Below, in pieces: positions 45,595-54,333 of a DNA stretch of 64,000 nucleotides (its first letter is position 1; each line of letters begins with the position of its first letter). This stretch comes from Lutispora sp003527145 (lineage in GTDB: Bacteria; Bacillota; Clostridia; Lutisporales; Lutisporaceae), in NCBI GenBank assembly GCA_029983695.1, contig JASBZB010000007.1:66499-130498 (forward strand), written 5' to 3'. Below the pieces are notes generated by a model. The model was not told where the DNA came from. It did not search any database and saw only the letters and a program-made list of their open reading frames with translations. Both the position numbers and the translations under genes were made by a program.

Positions 45595-45906
45595 ATGTAT
45601 GCAATAATAAAGACTGGTGGAAAACAATACAGAGTCAGCGAAGGCGACGTAATCTGGGTAGAAAAGCTTCCATATGATGATGGAGAAAAAGTATCTTTTG
45701 ATGAAGTTCTCCTGGTTGGAGGCGATGGTGAAATCAAAGCCGGTACCCCGGTAGTAAACGGAGCAAGCGTTGAAGGAACTGTACTTAAAAGCGGCAAGTC
45801 CAAGAAGATAATAGTTTTCAAGTACAAAGCAAAGAAGGATTACAGAAAGAAGCAAGGACACAGACAGCCGTTTACCCAAGTTAAGATTGAAAAAATAAAT
45901 GCTTAA
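45595..45906 (+). CDS. rplU: 50S ribosomal protein L21
   Basis: 103 residues, from the ATG after GAAGGAGGTGCATTGCC (an upstream TTG at 45553 would run through the leader). The start MYAIIKTGGKQYRVSEGD and the rRNA-binding YKAKKDYRKKQGHRQPFT are diagnostic. Followed by prp and rpmA in the canonical Firmicute order. Confidence 0.97.
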   Translation: MYAIIKTGGKQYRVSEGDVIWVEKLPYDDGEKVSFDEVLLVGGDGEIKAGTPVVNGASVEGTVLKSGKSKKIIVFKYKAKKDYRKKQGHRQPFTQVKIEKINA

Positions 45907-45912
45907 TGCTAT

Positions 45913-46248
45913 ATGATTACAGTAAATATTCTTATGACGGCGGGAGATAGGGTGAAAGAGCTAAAGGTTACCGGGCATGCTGATTTTAGCGAACATGGCA
46001 GTGATATTGTCTGCAGTGCAGTTTCAGCTCTGACCCAAACCGCTCTGTTAGGTCTTGTCGAGATTGCTGAATTGGATTTAAAATACTGTATCAAGGAAGG
46101 CTTCTTAAGTTTTTCCATACCTGATACCGATGAGTTGGATAAAAAACTTAAGGCTTGCGCTATAATAGATACCATGGTTATGGGTCTAAAAAACATCGAG
46201 GAGAATTACTCGCCTTATATAAGGTTGATTGTAAAGAAGGAGGTGTAA
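45913..46248 (+). CDS. prp: Ribosomal-processing cysteine protease Prp
   Basis: 111 residues. Catalytic His in GHADF and Cys in DIVCSAVSALTQ. It removes the N-terminal extension of L27 in Firmicutes, an essential maturation step. The substrate is encoded 3 bases downstream, and its extension carries the expected cleavage motif. Confidence 0.95.
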   Translation: MITVNILMTAGDRVKELKVTGHADFSEHGSDIVCSAVSALTQTALLGLVEIAELDLKYCIKEGFLSFSIPDTDELDKKLKACAIIDTMVMGLKNIEENYSPYIRLIVKKEV

Positions 46249-46251
46249 TTT

Positions 46252-46533
46252 ATGTTTAACATAAATCTTCAATTATTCGCTCACAAAAAGGGAGTAGGAA
46301 GCTCAAGAAACGGACGTGACAGCCATTCTCAGAGATTGGGAGTGAAGAGAGCCGATGGTCAGCCGGTTAATGCAGGCTGCATACTAGTAAGACAGAGAGG
46401 CACCAAGATCCATCCGGGAAATAATGTTGGTATAGGTAAAGATGATACATTGTTTGCTATGGTGGAAGGTGTTGTAAAATTTGAGAGAAAAGGCAAGGAT
46501 AAAAAGCAGGTAAGTGTTTATCCTGTTGCTTAA
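46252..46533 (+). CDS. rpmA: 50S ribosomal protein L27 with cleavable N-terminal extension
   Basis: 93 residues, ATG after AAGGAGGTG. The N-terminus MFNINLQLFAHKKGVGSS holds the Prp motif (LQLF then AHKKG), so the mature protein begins at residue 10, Ala. The rest is standard L27, contributing to the peptidyl transferase centre. Confidence 0.97.
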   Translation: MFNINLQLFAHKKGVGSSRNGRDSHSQRLGVKRADGQPVNAGCILVRQRGTKIHPGNNVGIGKDDTLFAMVEGVVKFERKGKDKKQVSVYPVA

Positions 46534-46549
46534 TTCATCAGATACTTAT

Positions 46550-46576
46550 AGGTGCAGCTAAGCTGTGCCTTTTTTA
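46550..46576 (+). terminator. Terminator of the rplU operon
   Basis: A 9-bp stem with two G-U pairs (46550-46558/46562-46570) and a 3-base loop, then a T-run. Confidence 0.8.
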
Positions 46577-46671
46577 TTACATATTCTTATAGGATAAAAC
46601 CTGTTCATATGAATTATAATATGGAAGGAGAAGCCGGGGATTCGATTACGAATAATTATGAGGTGAGAAGC

Positions 46672-47949
46672 ATGTTCATAGATAAAGCAAGGATATATCT
46701 GAAAGCGGGAGACGGCGGAGACGGAAAAGTATCCTTCAGAAGGGAAAAATATATACCGAATGGCGGACCGGACGGCGGAGACGGCGGCAGCGGAGGCAGT
46801 ATAATATTTGTTGCGGACAGCAGCATGAGAACATTGATGGATTTTCGTTATAAAAGAAAGCATGCGGCGGCAAATGGGCAGACCGGCGGAGCCAATAACT
46901 GTTATGGTAAAAGCGGAGAAAATTTATATATCAAAGTGCCTGTGGGCACAATAATATATGATGAACAAAGCAAAAGAGCTCTCGGCGATTTAAGACATGA
47001 GGGGCAGGAGCTTTTGGCAGCCAAGGGCGGAAGGGGAGGCAAAGGGAATGCTCAATTTGCCACATCCACAAGGCAGGCTCCGAGATTTGCCCAGCCCGGT
47101 GAAAAAGGTGAAGAAATATGGATTGAGCTTGAATTAAAGCTGATAGCTGATGTAGGCTTAGTAGGCTTTCCTAACGTAGGAAAATCTACGCTTCTGTCTG
47201 TGGTCACCGCTGCAAGGCCCAAAATTGCAAATTATCATTTTACAACCTTATCCCCAAACCTGGGAGTGGTGGAGCTGGACCCGGGCAGAAGCTTTGTGAT
47301 GGCCGATATACCCGGCTTGATCGAAGGAGCACATGAAGGGGTAGGCCTTGGCCATGATTTTTTAAGGCATATTGAAAGGACCAAGGTCATAATACACGTG
47401 CTTGATGTTTCTGGAACTGAAGGGAGAGACCCTATAGAAGATTTCAGAAAGATAAACAATGAATTAAAGCTGTACAGCGAAAAGCTTGCTTCGAAACCTC
47501 AAGTGATCGCATGCAACAAGATGGATATACCAGGTTCGGACAAAAATTTTGAAAGAGTTAAGCTCTTCTTATCCGGTGAAGGCTACGATATTTTTCCCGT
47601 TTCGGGAGCGACAAAGATGGGCATAAAACCTATGCTGGATAGAGTATATAATATATTGGAAACCATGGAAGATGAAGAAGAAATTGTTGAAGTAGACAAG
47701 GATTTGTTGTATCATAAATATACGGATGCTAAAGAATTTACGATAAAAAGGGAAAATGAGATATATGTCATCGAGGGGCCTTTGGCGGAAAGACTTTTAG
47801 CATCAGTGAACATGGATGACAGCGATTCCGTAAAATACTTTCAGCGTGTTATTAGAAAGAGGGGTATTGTCGATGAGTTGAAAAGTATGGGTATAAATGA
47901 TGGCGACACTGTAAAAATGGGTAATATTGAATTTGAATATTATGATTAG
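46672..47949 (+). CDS. obg: Obg GTPase (CgtA), ribosome assembly
   Basis: 425 residues from the ATG 5 bases after GAGGTGAGAA; an upstream ATG at 46552 would give an Obg with an implausible N-terminus. Glycine-rich Obg domain (1-158), GTPase domain with GFPNVGKST, the switch region and NKMD, then the C-terminal OCT domain (about 345-425). Conserved in 50S assembly and starvation/sporulation signalling. Follows rpmA in the standard order. Confidence 0.96.
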   Translation: MFIDKARIYLKAGDGGDGKVSFRREKYIPNGGPDGGDGGSGGSIIFVADSSMRTLMDFRYKRKHAAANGQTGGANNCYGKSGENLYIKVPVGTIIYDEQSKRALGDLRHEGQELLAAKGGRGGKGNAQFATSTRQAPRFAQPGEKGEEIWIELELKLIADVGLVGFPNVGKSTLLSVVTAARPKIANYHFTTLSPNLGVVELDPGRSFVMADIPGLIEGAHEGVGLGHDFLRHIERTKVIIHVLDVSGTEGRDPIEDFRKINNELKLYSEKLASKPQVIACNKMDIPGSDKNFERVKLFLSGEGYDIFPVSGATKMGIKPMLDRVYNILETMEDEEEIVEVDKDLLYHKYTDAKEFTIKRENEIYVIEGPLAERLLASVNMDDSDSVKYFQRVIRKRGIVDELKSMGINDGDTVKMGNIEFEYYD

Positions 47950-47972
47950 CAAGCGGAGGTCAATTTATTATC

Positions 47973-48158
47973 ATGGACTGCATACAATGTGAAAATTGTA
48001 AACAGAATACCCCAACGTATTTTTGCATAGCAAAAAATCAAATACTTATCAATGAAAACTATGTACAGAATTTAGAAAAGAACAGAAGCGGCTGGAAAAA
48101 AGGAGATCCGGATTACGAAACTCATCGAAGAAGAACCAAAAAAGAAGCAGAAGCATAG
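47973..48158 (+). CDS. Small cysteine-rich protein of unknown function
   Basis: 61 residues with MDCIQCENCKQNTPTYFC near the N-terminus (CxxCxxC, possibly metal binding) and a very basic C-terminus. The nearest ribosome site, GGAGGT, is about 14 bases upstream, which is long, so the start is uncertain. It sits between obg and yhbY, where Clostridia commonly encode such a protein. Function unknown. Confidence 0.55.
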   Translation: MDCIQCENCKQNTPTYFCIAKNQILINENYVQNLEKNRSGWKKGDPDYETHRRRTKKEAEA

Positions 48159-48166
48159 TGCAACAT

Positions 48167-48187
48167 AGCAGACGGAAGTCTGCTTTT
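48167..48187 (+). terminator. Small hairpin terminator before yhbY
   Basis: A perfect 7-bp stem (48167-48173/48178-48184), GGAA loop and four T residues. Confidence 0.7.
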
Positions 48188-48218
48188 AAAATATATGAGA
48201 TAAAAGACGGGAGGAAAT

Positions 48219-48512
48219 ATGTTAAATAGCAGACAAAGAGCTTATTTAAGAAGCCTGGCAAATGGCCTGGAAGATGTATTTCAGATAGGGAAATCAGGTA
48301 TTATTCCCTCAATGGAAAAGGACATCAGCGCTTGCCTGGAGGCAAGAGAGCTGATAAAGGTCAAAGTGCTTGACAACTGTGAACTTGATGTGAGAGAAGC
48401 AGGCCATGAGTTGGCTGCGGCTATTAAAGCAGATGTAGTGCAGATCATAGGGAATAAATTTGTGCTCTACAGAGAATCGAAAGAAAATCCCAAGATCCAA
48501 CTGCCCAAATAG
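48219..48512 (+). CDS. yhbY: YhbY-family (CRM domain) RNA-binding protein
   Basis: 97 residues, ATG after GGGAGGAAAT. CRM domain with the LNSRQRAYLRSLANGLEDVFQIGKSGI N-terminus and the GNKFVLYRES motif. Binds pre-50S ribosomal particles. Completes the obg neighbourhood. Confidence 0.94.
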   Translation: MLNSRQRAYLRSLANGLEDVFQIGKSGIIPSMEKDISACLEARELIKVKVLDNCELDVREAGHELAAAIKADVVQIIGNKFVLYRESKENPKIQLPK

Positions 48513-48549
48513 AAAATGCCGGGGTGATAGCATGAAAAGGGAGATTGCA

Positions 48550-48621
48550 GTGGTGCTCAGTATATTTATCATTATTGCAATGATATTGCCAATAATTTTA
48601 TCAATATTTAATATAAAATGA
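48550..48621 (+). CDS. Candidate 23-residue single-span membrane peptide
   Basis: GTG start 6 bases after AAGGAG, encoding MVLSIFIIIAMILPIILSIF... ending at 48621. The hydrophobic stretch would span the membrane once. It is short and unconserved as far as I can see, so it may be chance. Confidence 0.25.
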   Translation: MVLSIFIIIAMILPIILSIFNIK

Positions 48622-48663
48622 TTTATGAATGTATAGAAGGTTCGACATGGAATAAGGGTAAAA

Positions 48664-48702
48664 TAAAAAAATTAGGCTTTTTTAAAAGGCCTAATTTTTT
48701 TA
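48664..48702. terminator. Bidirectional terminator between yhbY and the CmpB-like gene
   Basis: AT-flanked stem 48666-48677/48691-48702, with A/T tracts on both sides. It covers the stop of the minus-strand gene. Confidence 0.75.
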
Positions 48703-49166
48703 TCGGGACATTCTGCAGTTCGATCCGAGCTATACTCCAGCAATACAGACTTAGGAAGCTTCTCAAATGCTATGAGGAAGTCATGCACTCTCTCATAGAG
48801 CAAGCCTGTGAAAAACCAAGCTACTGTGAAGTCCAGCCTTATGTAGCCTTTCACGGATAATATTCCATTGCCGTAATCCCACGGGCAATGGCCTAATGCG
48901 CCGTCTAGAGCCCAGCCGCACAGATATTCTATGGCAAATATGATTAGGACCCATATGCCTCCCCTCAGATAAGTATTCCAATTCCTGATCTTGTTATGAA
49001 CTGGTTCCAGAAATAATCCCATTCCGTAGATGAAAAACATCCACATATAGGTGAAACTGTATAGCATGAAATTGCCATGAAGCAGTGAACCAAATCCGGT
49101 CCATAAAATCTCCAGGCACCAGCCTATCAGGCCGTAGGCGATAAATCTTAAAAATTTTTCTTTCAT
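48672..49166 (-). CDS. CmpB-type membrane protein (putative ABC-transporter type IV family)
   Basis: 164 residues, about five hydrophobic segments. Starts MKEKFLRFIAYGLIGWCLEILWTGF, then the GNFMLYSFTYMWMFFIYGMGLF, LCGWALDGALGHCPWDY and GILSVKGYIRLDFTVAWFF segments of the ABC_trans_CmpB family (PF06541). Despite the name, a transport role is unproven. Monocistronic; 104 bases separate it from the NhaC terminator. Confidence 0.75.
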   Translation of the reverse strand: MKEKFLRFIAYGLIGWCLEILWTGFGSLLHGNFMLYSFTYMWMFFIYGMGLFLEPVHNKIRNWNTYLRGGIWVLIIFAIEYLCGWALDGALGHCPWDYGNGILSVKGYIRLDFTVAWFFTGLLYERVHDFLIAFEKLPKSVLLEYSSDRTAECPDKKIRPFKKA

Positions 49167-49244
49167 AAAAATAGTATCTGCAGGGTAAAATTAAATATCC
49201 TTATATAAGTTTTCTAGAATCGCCAGTTTTCGGTACTGCAATTA

Positions 49245-49281
49245 AAAATAACCTCGCTGAAATGAACAACGAGGTTATTTT
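49245..49281. terminator. Terminator of the NhaC gene (bidirectional)
   Basis: A perfect 12-bp stem (49245-49256/49270-49281) with a 13-base loop and T-rich flanks on both strands, 14 bases past the NhaC stop. Confidence 0.82.
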
Positions 49282-49295
49282 ATCTATCTTGCTAT

Positions 49296-50735
49296 TTATG
49301 CGCTGACTGTTGCTTTACCCTTATATTCCGGCGCGGATGGGTCATCCTCAAGCTTCATCATTGTGATGCCGGCATAACCGAATACAATTGATACTATTGG
49401 ACTTACAAGGTTAAGCACAGCATATGGAACATAATCAACTGTAGGAATGCCAAGATAGCCTGACATAGCAGCACCGCAGGTATTCCATGGAATCAATGAT
49501 GATGTCATTGTACCGGCGTCTTCAAGACATCTGGAAAGGTTTCTTGGAGCCAAGCCTCTCTTATGGAATTCATCCCTGTACATTTTACCGGGAAGAACTA
49601 TTGCCAGATACTGGTCTCCGGCTAAAGCATTTACAAATATACAGGAGAGTATTGTAACAGTAACAAGGGAGCCTGTGCTTTTTGCAAATCCGAGTATCTT
49701 CTTTGCTAATGTTTCCAGCATTCCTGACTTTTCTAGCATTCCGCCGAAAGTCAATGCACACATGATAAGAGAAATTGTCTTCATCATGCTTTGTAAACCG
49801 CCGCTAGTGAGTAGCTCATCCAGCAGTGCATTTCCCGTTTCGGATACTACTCCGTTTTGCATTGCATCCAATACTGCACCTAAGCTGGCGCCTTGGAATA
49901 TTATAGCGGCAGCACCGCCGAGGATGGTACCTATCATAAGCCCTGGTATAGCGGGGGTTTTCATGGCAACCAAAGTTATAACTATTATTGGCACTAATAG
50001 AAGTATAGGACTGATTGTGAAGTTTGCACTCATAGTGCTTATGAGTTCATTGATTGCTGCTGTATCAAGTTCTTTGCCGGCAAATTGGGCACCCATTATC
50101 CCAAAGGCTATTAGAGCTATGACATAGCTTGTTCCAGTAGTAAAAAACATGTGTTTAATATGGTCAAAGAGGTTTGAGCCAGCCATAGCTGGTGCAAGGT
50201 TTGTGGTATCGGAAAGGGGTGATAATTTATCACCGAAATACGCTCCGGAAATAATAGCACCTGCTGCCATGGGGCCTGGAACTCCGAGACCTACTGCAAC
50301 GCCCATAAGGGCAATACCAACTGTTCCGGCTGTGGTCCATGAACTACCCGTTGCTAGGGATACTATGCTGCATAATATCATGGAAGCTATAAGGAAAAAT
50401 GCAGGGGATAATACCTTTAGTCCATAGAAAATTAGTGTGGGCACTACACCTCCAAGAATCCATGTGCCTATGATCATACCTATAATTGCGAGAATTATTA
50501 TAGCTTGCATTGTACCACTTATTGTAGCGATAAAACCTTCTTCGATTTCCCCCCAAGTGAAGCCCAATCTGTAAACTGCTATCAAAGTGGTTATGATTGA
50601 ACCCAAGACTAAAGGAATGTGCACGTCTCCCCCTAGAACCAGTATAGTATACATTAGGATACCGACTGTCAAGACCACGGGAACTAAGGCTTCAAGCACA
50701 GTGGCTTCTTTTTTCTGTCTTGCTTTGCTGGACAT
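49296..50735 (-). CDS. nhaC: NhaC-family Na+/H+ antiporter
   Basis: 479 residues from the ATG 8 bases after AAGGAG; the ATG at 50741 is only 2 bases from that site. About eleven to twelve membrane segments. Conserved GAYFGDKLSPLSDTTNLAPAM and LPGKMYRDEFHKRGLAPRNLSRCLEDAGT are characteristic of the NhaC family. It exchanges sodium for protons or acts as a lactate/malate-sodium antiporter in MleN-like members. No adjacent metabolic gene resolves the substrate. Confidence 0.9.
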   Translation of the reverse strand: MSSKARQKKEATVLEALVPVVLTVGILMYTILVLGGDVHIPLVLGSIITTLIAVYRLGFTWGEIEEGFIATISGTMQAIIILAIIGMIIGTWILGGVVPTLIFYGLKVLSPAFFLIASMILCSIVSLATGSSWTTAGTVGIALMGVAVGLGVPGPMAAGAIISGAYFGDKLSPLSDTTNLAPAMAGSNLFDHIKHMFFTTGTSYVIALIAFGIMGAQFAGKELDTAAINELISTMSANFTISPILLLVPIIVITLVAMKTPAIPGLMIGTILGGAAAIIFQGASLGAVLDAMQNGVVSETGNALLDELLTSGGLQSMMKTISLIMCALTFGGMLEKSGMLETLAKKILGFAKSTGSLVTVTILSCIFVNALAGDQYLAIVLPGKMYRDEFHKRGLAPRNLSRCLEDAGTMTSSLIPWNTCGAAMSGYLGIPTVDYVPYAVLNLVSPIVSIVFGYAGITMMKLEDDPSAPEYKGKATVSA

Positions 50736-51023
50736 TATCATTACTCCTTTCTAAGTGTATTATGTGTTTATTATCTCAAATATTGAGAATAATGTAAATA
50801 GTTATATTTGTCTGAAGATTGGGCAATATTGGTATTGGTAAAATTTATCAAGATGTTTCCATAAGCAATGTTCAGCATGCTCAGACTTGCATTATAATAT
50901 CAGTAAATGGGCATGATATTTACAAATATTTAGCTTTTATTGAAATAAACAATTGAAATAATCTTCAGGATATAGTATTCTATAATTAATCTCTAAAAAA
51001 AATAATGTTAGGGGGTAATTAAA

Positions 51024-51431
51024 ATGGTTAAGTTTATTGTAGGTGAAAAAGGCACCGGAAAGACTAAGGTGATGATTGACATGGCAAATGAAGCATCAAA
51101 AGCTTCTAAAGGTCATGTTGTGTACATCGACAGAGACAATAATCATATGTACGATTTGGATAGAAGTCTTCGATTCATCAATGCTGGGGATTTTCAGATT
51201 GATAATTTGAAGACTTTTTATGGTTTTTTGTGCGGAGTTATTTCCCAAAACTTTGATATTGAGCACATTTTTATAGACGGGCTCAAGGTTATTTCCAATT
51301 CGGAAGAAGCATGCTTAAAGGATTTTATTGATAACATGGAAAGACTTAACAGACAATATGAGGTAAACTTTGTTGTGAGTTTGAGCAGGAATCCAGACAA
51401 TGTGCCGGAGTTTTTAAAAGCTTACGTTTAG
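51024..51431 (+). CDS. P-loop protein of unknown function
   Basis: 135 residues, ATG after TTAGGGGGTAATTAAA. A Walker A GEKGTGKT lies at residues 7-14, and a Walker B-like HIFIDGLKV near residue 85. The protein is only a minimal nucleotide-binding fold with no DNA-binding extension. Similar stand-alone ATP-binding proteins occur widely in Clostridia without a known role. Confidence 0.6.
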   Translation: MVKFIVGEKGTGKTKVMIDMANEASKASKGHVVYIDRDNNHMYDLDRSLRFINAGDFQIDNLKTFYGFLCGVISQNFDIEHIFIDGLKVISNSEEACLKDFIDNMERLNRQYEVNFVVSLSRNPDNVPEFLKAYV

Positions 51432-51465
51432 AAAGACCAGACGAGGTTTGAGATTATTTTGAAAA

Positions 51466-51522
51466 AAACAGGCTGAAGGCTGTGCTGCAAGAAGCACAGT
51501 CATTGGCCTGTGTTGTTTTTTT
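51466..51522 (+). terminator. Double-stem terminator after the P-loop gene
   Basis: Outer stem 51468-51473/51506-51511 and a perfect inner 7-bp stem (51480-51486/51493-51499), followed by seven T residues. Confidence 0.8.
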
Positions 51523-51582
51523 AGCTGAAAATTGCGTTAAGCTGTGATATAATGAAAAAAGCAGTCAAACTTAGGAGATATT

Positions 51583-52467
51583 ATGTTTGGATATGTAACG
51601 CCCGACAAGGGTGAGATGAAGATAAAAGAATACGAATTATTCAGGGCTTATTATTGCGGAGTATGCAAGTCCATGGGTAAAAGCTTCGGCCCCCTATGCC
51701 GGCTGGGGCTAAATTATGATTCAGTATTTTTAGGCTTATTTCTATCCTCTATAAATAAAGAGAATGTTGAGCTGGAGTATGAAGCTTGTGCAGCAAATCC
51801 GCTGAAAAAGAAGTGGATTGTCAAGAAAAGCCCCAGCGTAGATTTTTCAAGTGACATCAATACAATTCTGACTTATTATAAGCTTCAGGATGATTGGAAG
51901 GATGAAAAGAGCATACTTGCCAAAGCGGCGCAGCTGCTGATCGGCCCCGGTCATAGAGCAGCTTCAAACAGCAATAAGGAAGCTGAATCACATATAAAGC
52001 AATCCTTAGAAAAGCTGTATGCTCTGGAAAAACAAAACTGCAGCTCAATGGATAGGGCAGCCGACCCCTTTGGGGAATTGATCAAGGGCATTGTAAGCAT
52101 AGGCTATAAGGGAGATAATGAAAAGGACAAGAAAGCTGTAGAGTGGCTGAGCTATAATCTTGGCAGATGGATATATATAATTGATGCCTATGATGATATT
52201 GAAAAGGATATTAAAAAAAATAATTATAACTCCATCTTGCTTCAGTATGAATATAAAAACGGGGATATTGGAGCATTTAAGGATAAAATAAAGGAAGATA
52301 TCAAGTTCAGTCTCATCCATACTTTGACGCAAGCAGCCTCTGCTTTTGAGCTGCTTGATATGAACAATAGGAGCATAATTGAAAATATAATATATTTAGG
52401 CATGGATAAAAAAACAAAAAGCGTATTGGAAGGAAGGAGCTGCAAGAAGGATGAGAAATCCCTATGA
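51583..52467 (+). CDS. DUF5685-family protein
   Basis: 294 residues. The start MFGYVTPDKGEMKIKEYELFRAYYCGVCKSMG and GPLCRLGLNYDSVFL are distinctive for DUF5685. GYKGDNEKDKKAVEWLSYNLGRWIYIIDAYDDIEKD resembles a polyprenyl-synthase-like aspartate-rich helix, suggesting a fold relation but not activity. ATG after TTAGGAGATATT. Overlaps the J-domain gene by 17 bases, implying coupled synthesis. Confidence 0.78.
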   Translation: MFGYVTPDKGEMKIKEYELFRAYYCGVCKSMGKSFGPLCRLGLNYDSVFLGLFLSSINKENVELEYEACAANPLKKKWIVKKSPSVDFSSDINTILTYYKLQDDWKDEKSILAKAAQLLIGPGHRAASNSNKEAESHIKQSLEKLYALEKQNCSSMDRAADPFGELIKGIVSIGYKGDNEKDKKAVEWLSYNLGRWIYIIDAYDDIEKDIKKNNYNSILLQYEYKNGDIGAFKDKIKEDIKFSLIHTLTQAASAFELLDMNNRSIIENIIYLGMDKKTKSVLEGRSCKKDEKSL

Positions 52468-53086
52468 AGTACTTAATGTGAGGGAAGGAGCTTCAATAGA
52501 TGAAATAAAAAAAGCATACAAGGAGCTGGTGAAGAAATATCACCCGGACCAATACAGAAATAATCCTCTTTCCGAATTGGCAGAAGAAAAGCTGAAAGAA
52601 ATAAACATGGCCTATGATAGTCTTCTCAAAGAATATGAAAAAAGAGGGTCAGGCAACAAGTCTCAAGGCAATGCTTACGGCTATAGGGAAAGCAATAGCT
52701 CAGGCTATAGCAGCGATACTAACTTATATTCGCAGGTAAGAATGAATATAATGAACGGAAATATCCAGGCAGCTGAAAATCTGCTAAATAGAATAAGCAT
52801 CAAGGATGCTCAATGGCATTATTTAAGGGGACTCATCTTTATGAGAAAAGGTTGGTATAATGAAGCTGTGAACAGCATAAATACAGCAGTAAACATGGAT
52901 CCTTCAAACATGGAGTACAGAGATGCTTTAAACAGAATAGCATATGCCAATAATCAGTATCAAAGCTATGGATACAACAGGCGTTACAGCTCCACGGGGC
53001 CGGATCTGTGCAGCATGTGCCAATGCCTTATATGCTCCGATTGCTGTTGTGAATGTATGGGCGGAGATCTGATAAACTGCATATAA
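52451..53086 (+). CDS. J-domain co-chaperone with cysteine-rich tail
   Basis: 211 residues. J-domain at about 1-70 with the HPD motif in YHPDQYRNN, a glycine/serine-rich linker, a TPR-like pair of helices (about 100-165) and a cysteine-dense C-terminus (DLCSMCQCLICSDCCCECMGG). It would stimulate a DnaK partner. The tail may bind metal or the membrane. Cotranscribed with DUF5685 upstream and with a membrane protein and HAD enzyme downstream. Confidence 0.82.
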   Translation: MRNPYEVLNVREGASIDEIKKAYKELVKKYHPDQYRNNPLSELAEEKLKEINMAYDSLLKEYEKRGSGNKSQGNAYGYRESNSSGYSSDTNLYSQVRMNIMNGNIQAAENLLNRISIKDAQWHYLRGLIFMRKGWYNEAVNSINTAVNMDPSNMEYRDALNRIAYANNQYQSYGYNRRYSSTGPDLCSMCQCLICSDCCCECMGGDLINCI

Positions 53087-53101
53087 TGAGGCGGTGTTAA
53101 A

Positions 53102-53614
53102 TTGGGAAGAAAGGTTGCCCTTGGGGGTATTTTAACCGCTATAAGTATAATATTTTTATATCTGGCTGTTTATTTGCCTTCTGCAAAACTTACAATGTAT
53201 TTTTTGGCCGGAATAATACCCGGATTTATATTGGTTGAAATGGGGGCACGGCAGGCTTGGCTTTTATACTTTGCCACGTCAATGCTGTCTTTTCTGGTCT
53301 TAGGGAACCTGGTAAATGCAGTACCTTACATCTTTATTTTCGGTATGTATCCTTTAATAAAATACTACATAGAAAAAACAAGGAATATGTTTATCGAATT
53401 GACATTGAAGCTTTTATTCTTCAATATGGCGTCTTTAGCGGTTTATTTTATATGTACCAGAGTATTCTTGATAAATATAAAGATGGCCTTTCCGATCGCC
53501 TGGCTGGTGCTAGGCCTGCAATTAGTGTTCCTGGCCTATGATTATGTTTTTACCCGGGTGGTTTTTTACTATTGGGATAAAATTAGAGTTTACTGGAGGA
53601 AAGAAGTGAGATGA
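53102..53614 (+). CDS. Polytopic membrane protein of unknown function
   Basis: 170 residues, TTG start after GAGGCGG. About five hydrophobic segments. Gene order and size recall DUF2232-like proteins, but I cannot assign the family. Its stop overlaps the HAD gene start by 4 bases. Confidence 0.6.
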   Translation: MGRKVALGGILTAISIIFLYLAVYLPSAKLTMYFLAGIIPGFILVEMGARQAWLLYFATSMLSFLVLGNLVNAVPYIFIFGMYPLIKYYIEKTRNMFIELTLKLLFFNMASLAVYFICTRVFLINIKMAFPIAWLVLGLQLVFLAYDYVFTRVVFYYWDKIRVYWRKEVR

Positions 53615-54333
53615 TAAACACTGTTTTGTTTGATTTAGACGGTACTTTACTGGGGATGGATAATAATGAGTTTGAAAATAAATATTTTTCATTGCTTGGG
53701 ATTAAATTTGGAGAATTATGCAGTCCTGAGGATTTGTATAAAAATATATGGGAATCGACAATTCACATGGTAAAAAATTCTGACGGCGTCAGATTTAATC
53801 AGGAAATTTTTTTTGAAAGGTTTAATGCACTTATAAAAGAAGAACATAGGGATTTCTTTCTGAATGGCTTTAATAGCTTTTATGATAGCGAATTTGACCT
53901 TGTTAAAGATGTTACCTACAGAATAGATAATATGATAAATGCGGTCAGCAGGCTCAAGTGCAAGGGCTACGATGTAATTGTTGCTACCAATCCTCTTTTC
54001 CCTAAAGTTGCTATAGACAAAAGGATACTATGGGCCGGCTTTCTTCCGGATGATTTCAGCTATGCAACCAATTTCGAGATATGCCGCTTCTGCAAGCCCA
54101 ATCCTAAATTCTACGAAGATATTTTAAGAATAAAAGGCAAAAAGCCGAAAGAGTGTTTGATGGTTGGGAATGATATGCTGGAGGATATGGTGGCGAAAAA
54201 AGCAGGAATAAACACTTATCTGGTCACCGACTGTGTGATCAAAAGAGACAGCCCTTATGCTCCTGATTATAGCTCGGACAGCTCAGAATTTTTAAAGTAT
54301 GTGGATGCTCTGCCGCTAGCCTTTAGTCGCTAA
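53611..54333 (+). CDS. HAD-family hydrolase
   Basis: 240 residues. Motif I VLFDLDGTLLGMD (nucleophile Asp), motif II around VIVATNPLFPK, Lys in FCKPNPKFYEDIL and motif IV MVGNDMLEDMVAK. Related to pyrophosphatase or phosphoglycolate-type phosphatases, but the substrate is unassigned. Last gene of the four-gene cluster, probably coupled to the upstream membrane protein by an ATGA overlap. Confidence 0.85.
   Translation: MINTVLFDLDGTLLGMDNNEFENKYFSLLGIKFGELCSPEDLYKNIWESTIHMVKNSDGVRFNQEIFFERFNALIKEEHRDFFLNGFNSFYDSEFDLVKDVTYRIDNMINAVSRLKCKGYDVIVATNPLFPKVAIDKRILWAGFLPDDFSYATNFEICRFCKPNPKFYEDILRIKGKKPKECLMVGNDMLEDMVAKKAGINTYLVTDCVIKRDSPYAPDYSSDSSEFLKYVDALPLAFSR

Noticed and set aside
46552..46671. 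Upstream ATG giving Obg a 40-residue N-terminal extension
   Set aside because: The extension begins inside the preceding terminator, and the ATG at 46672 has a proper ribosome site and the conserved Obg start.
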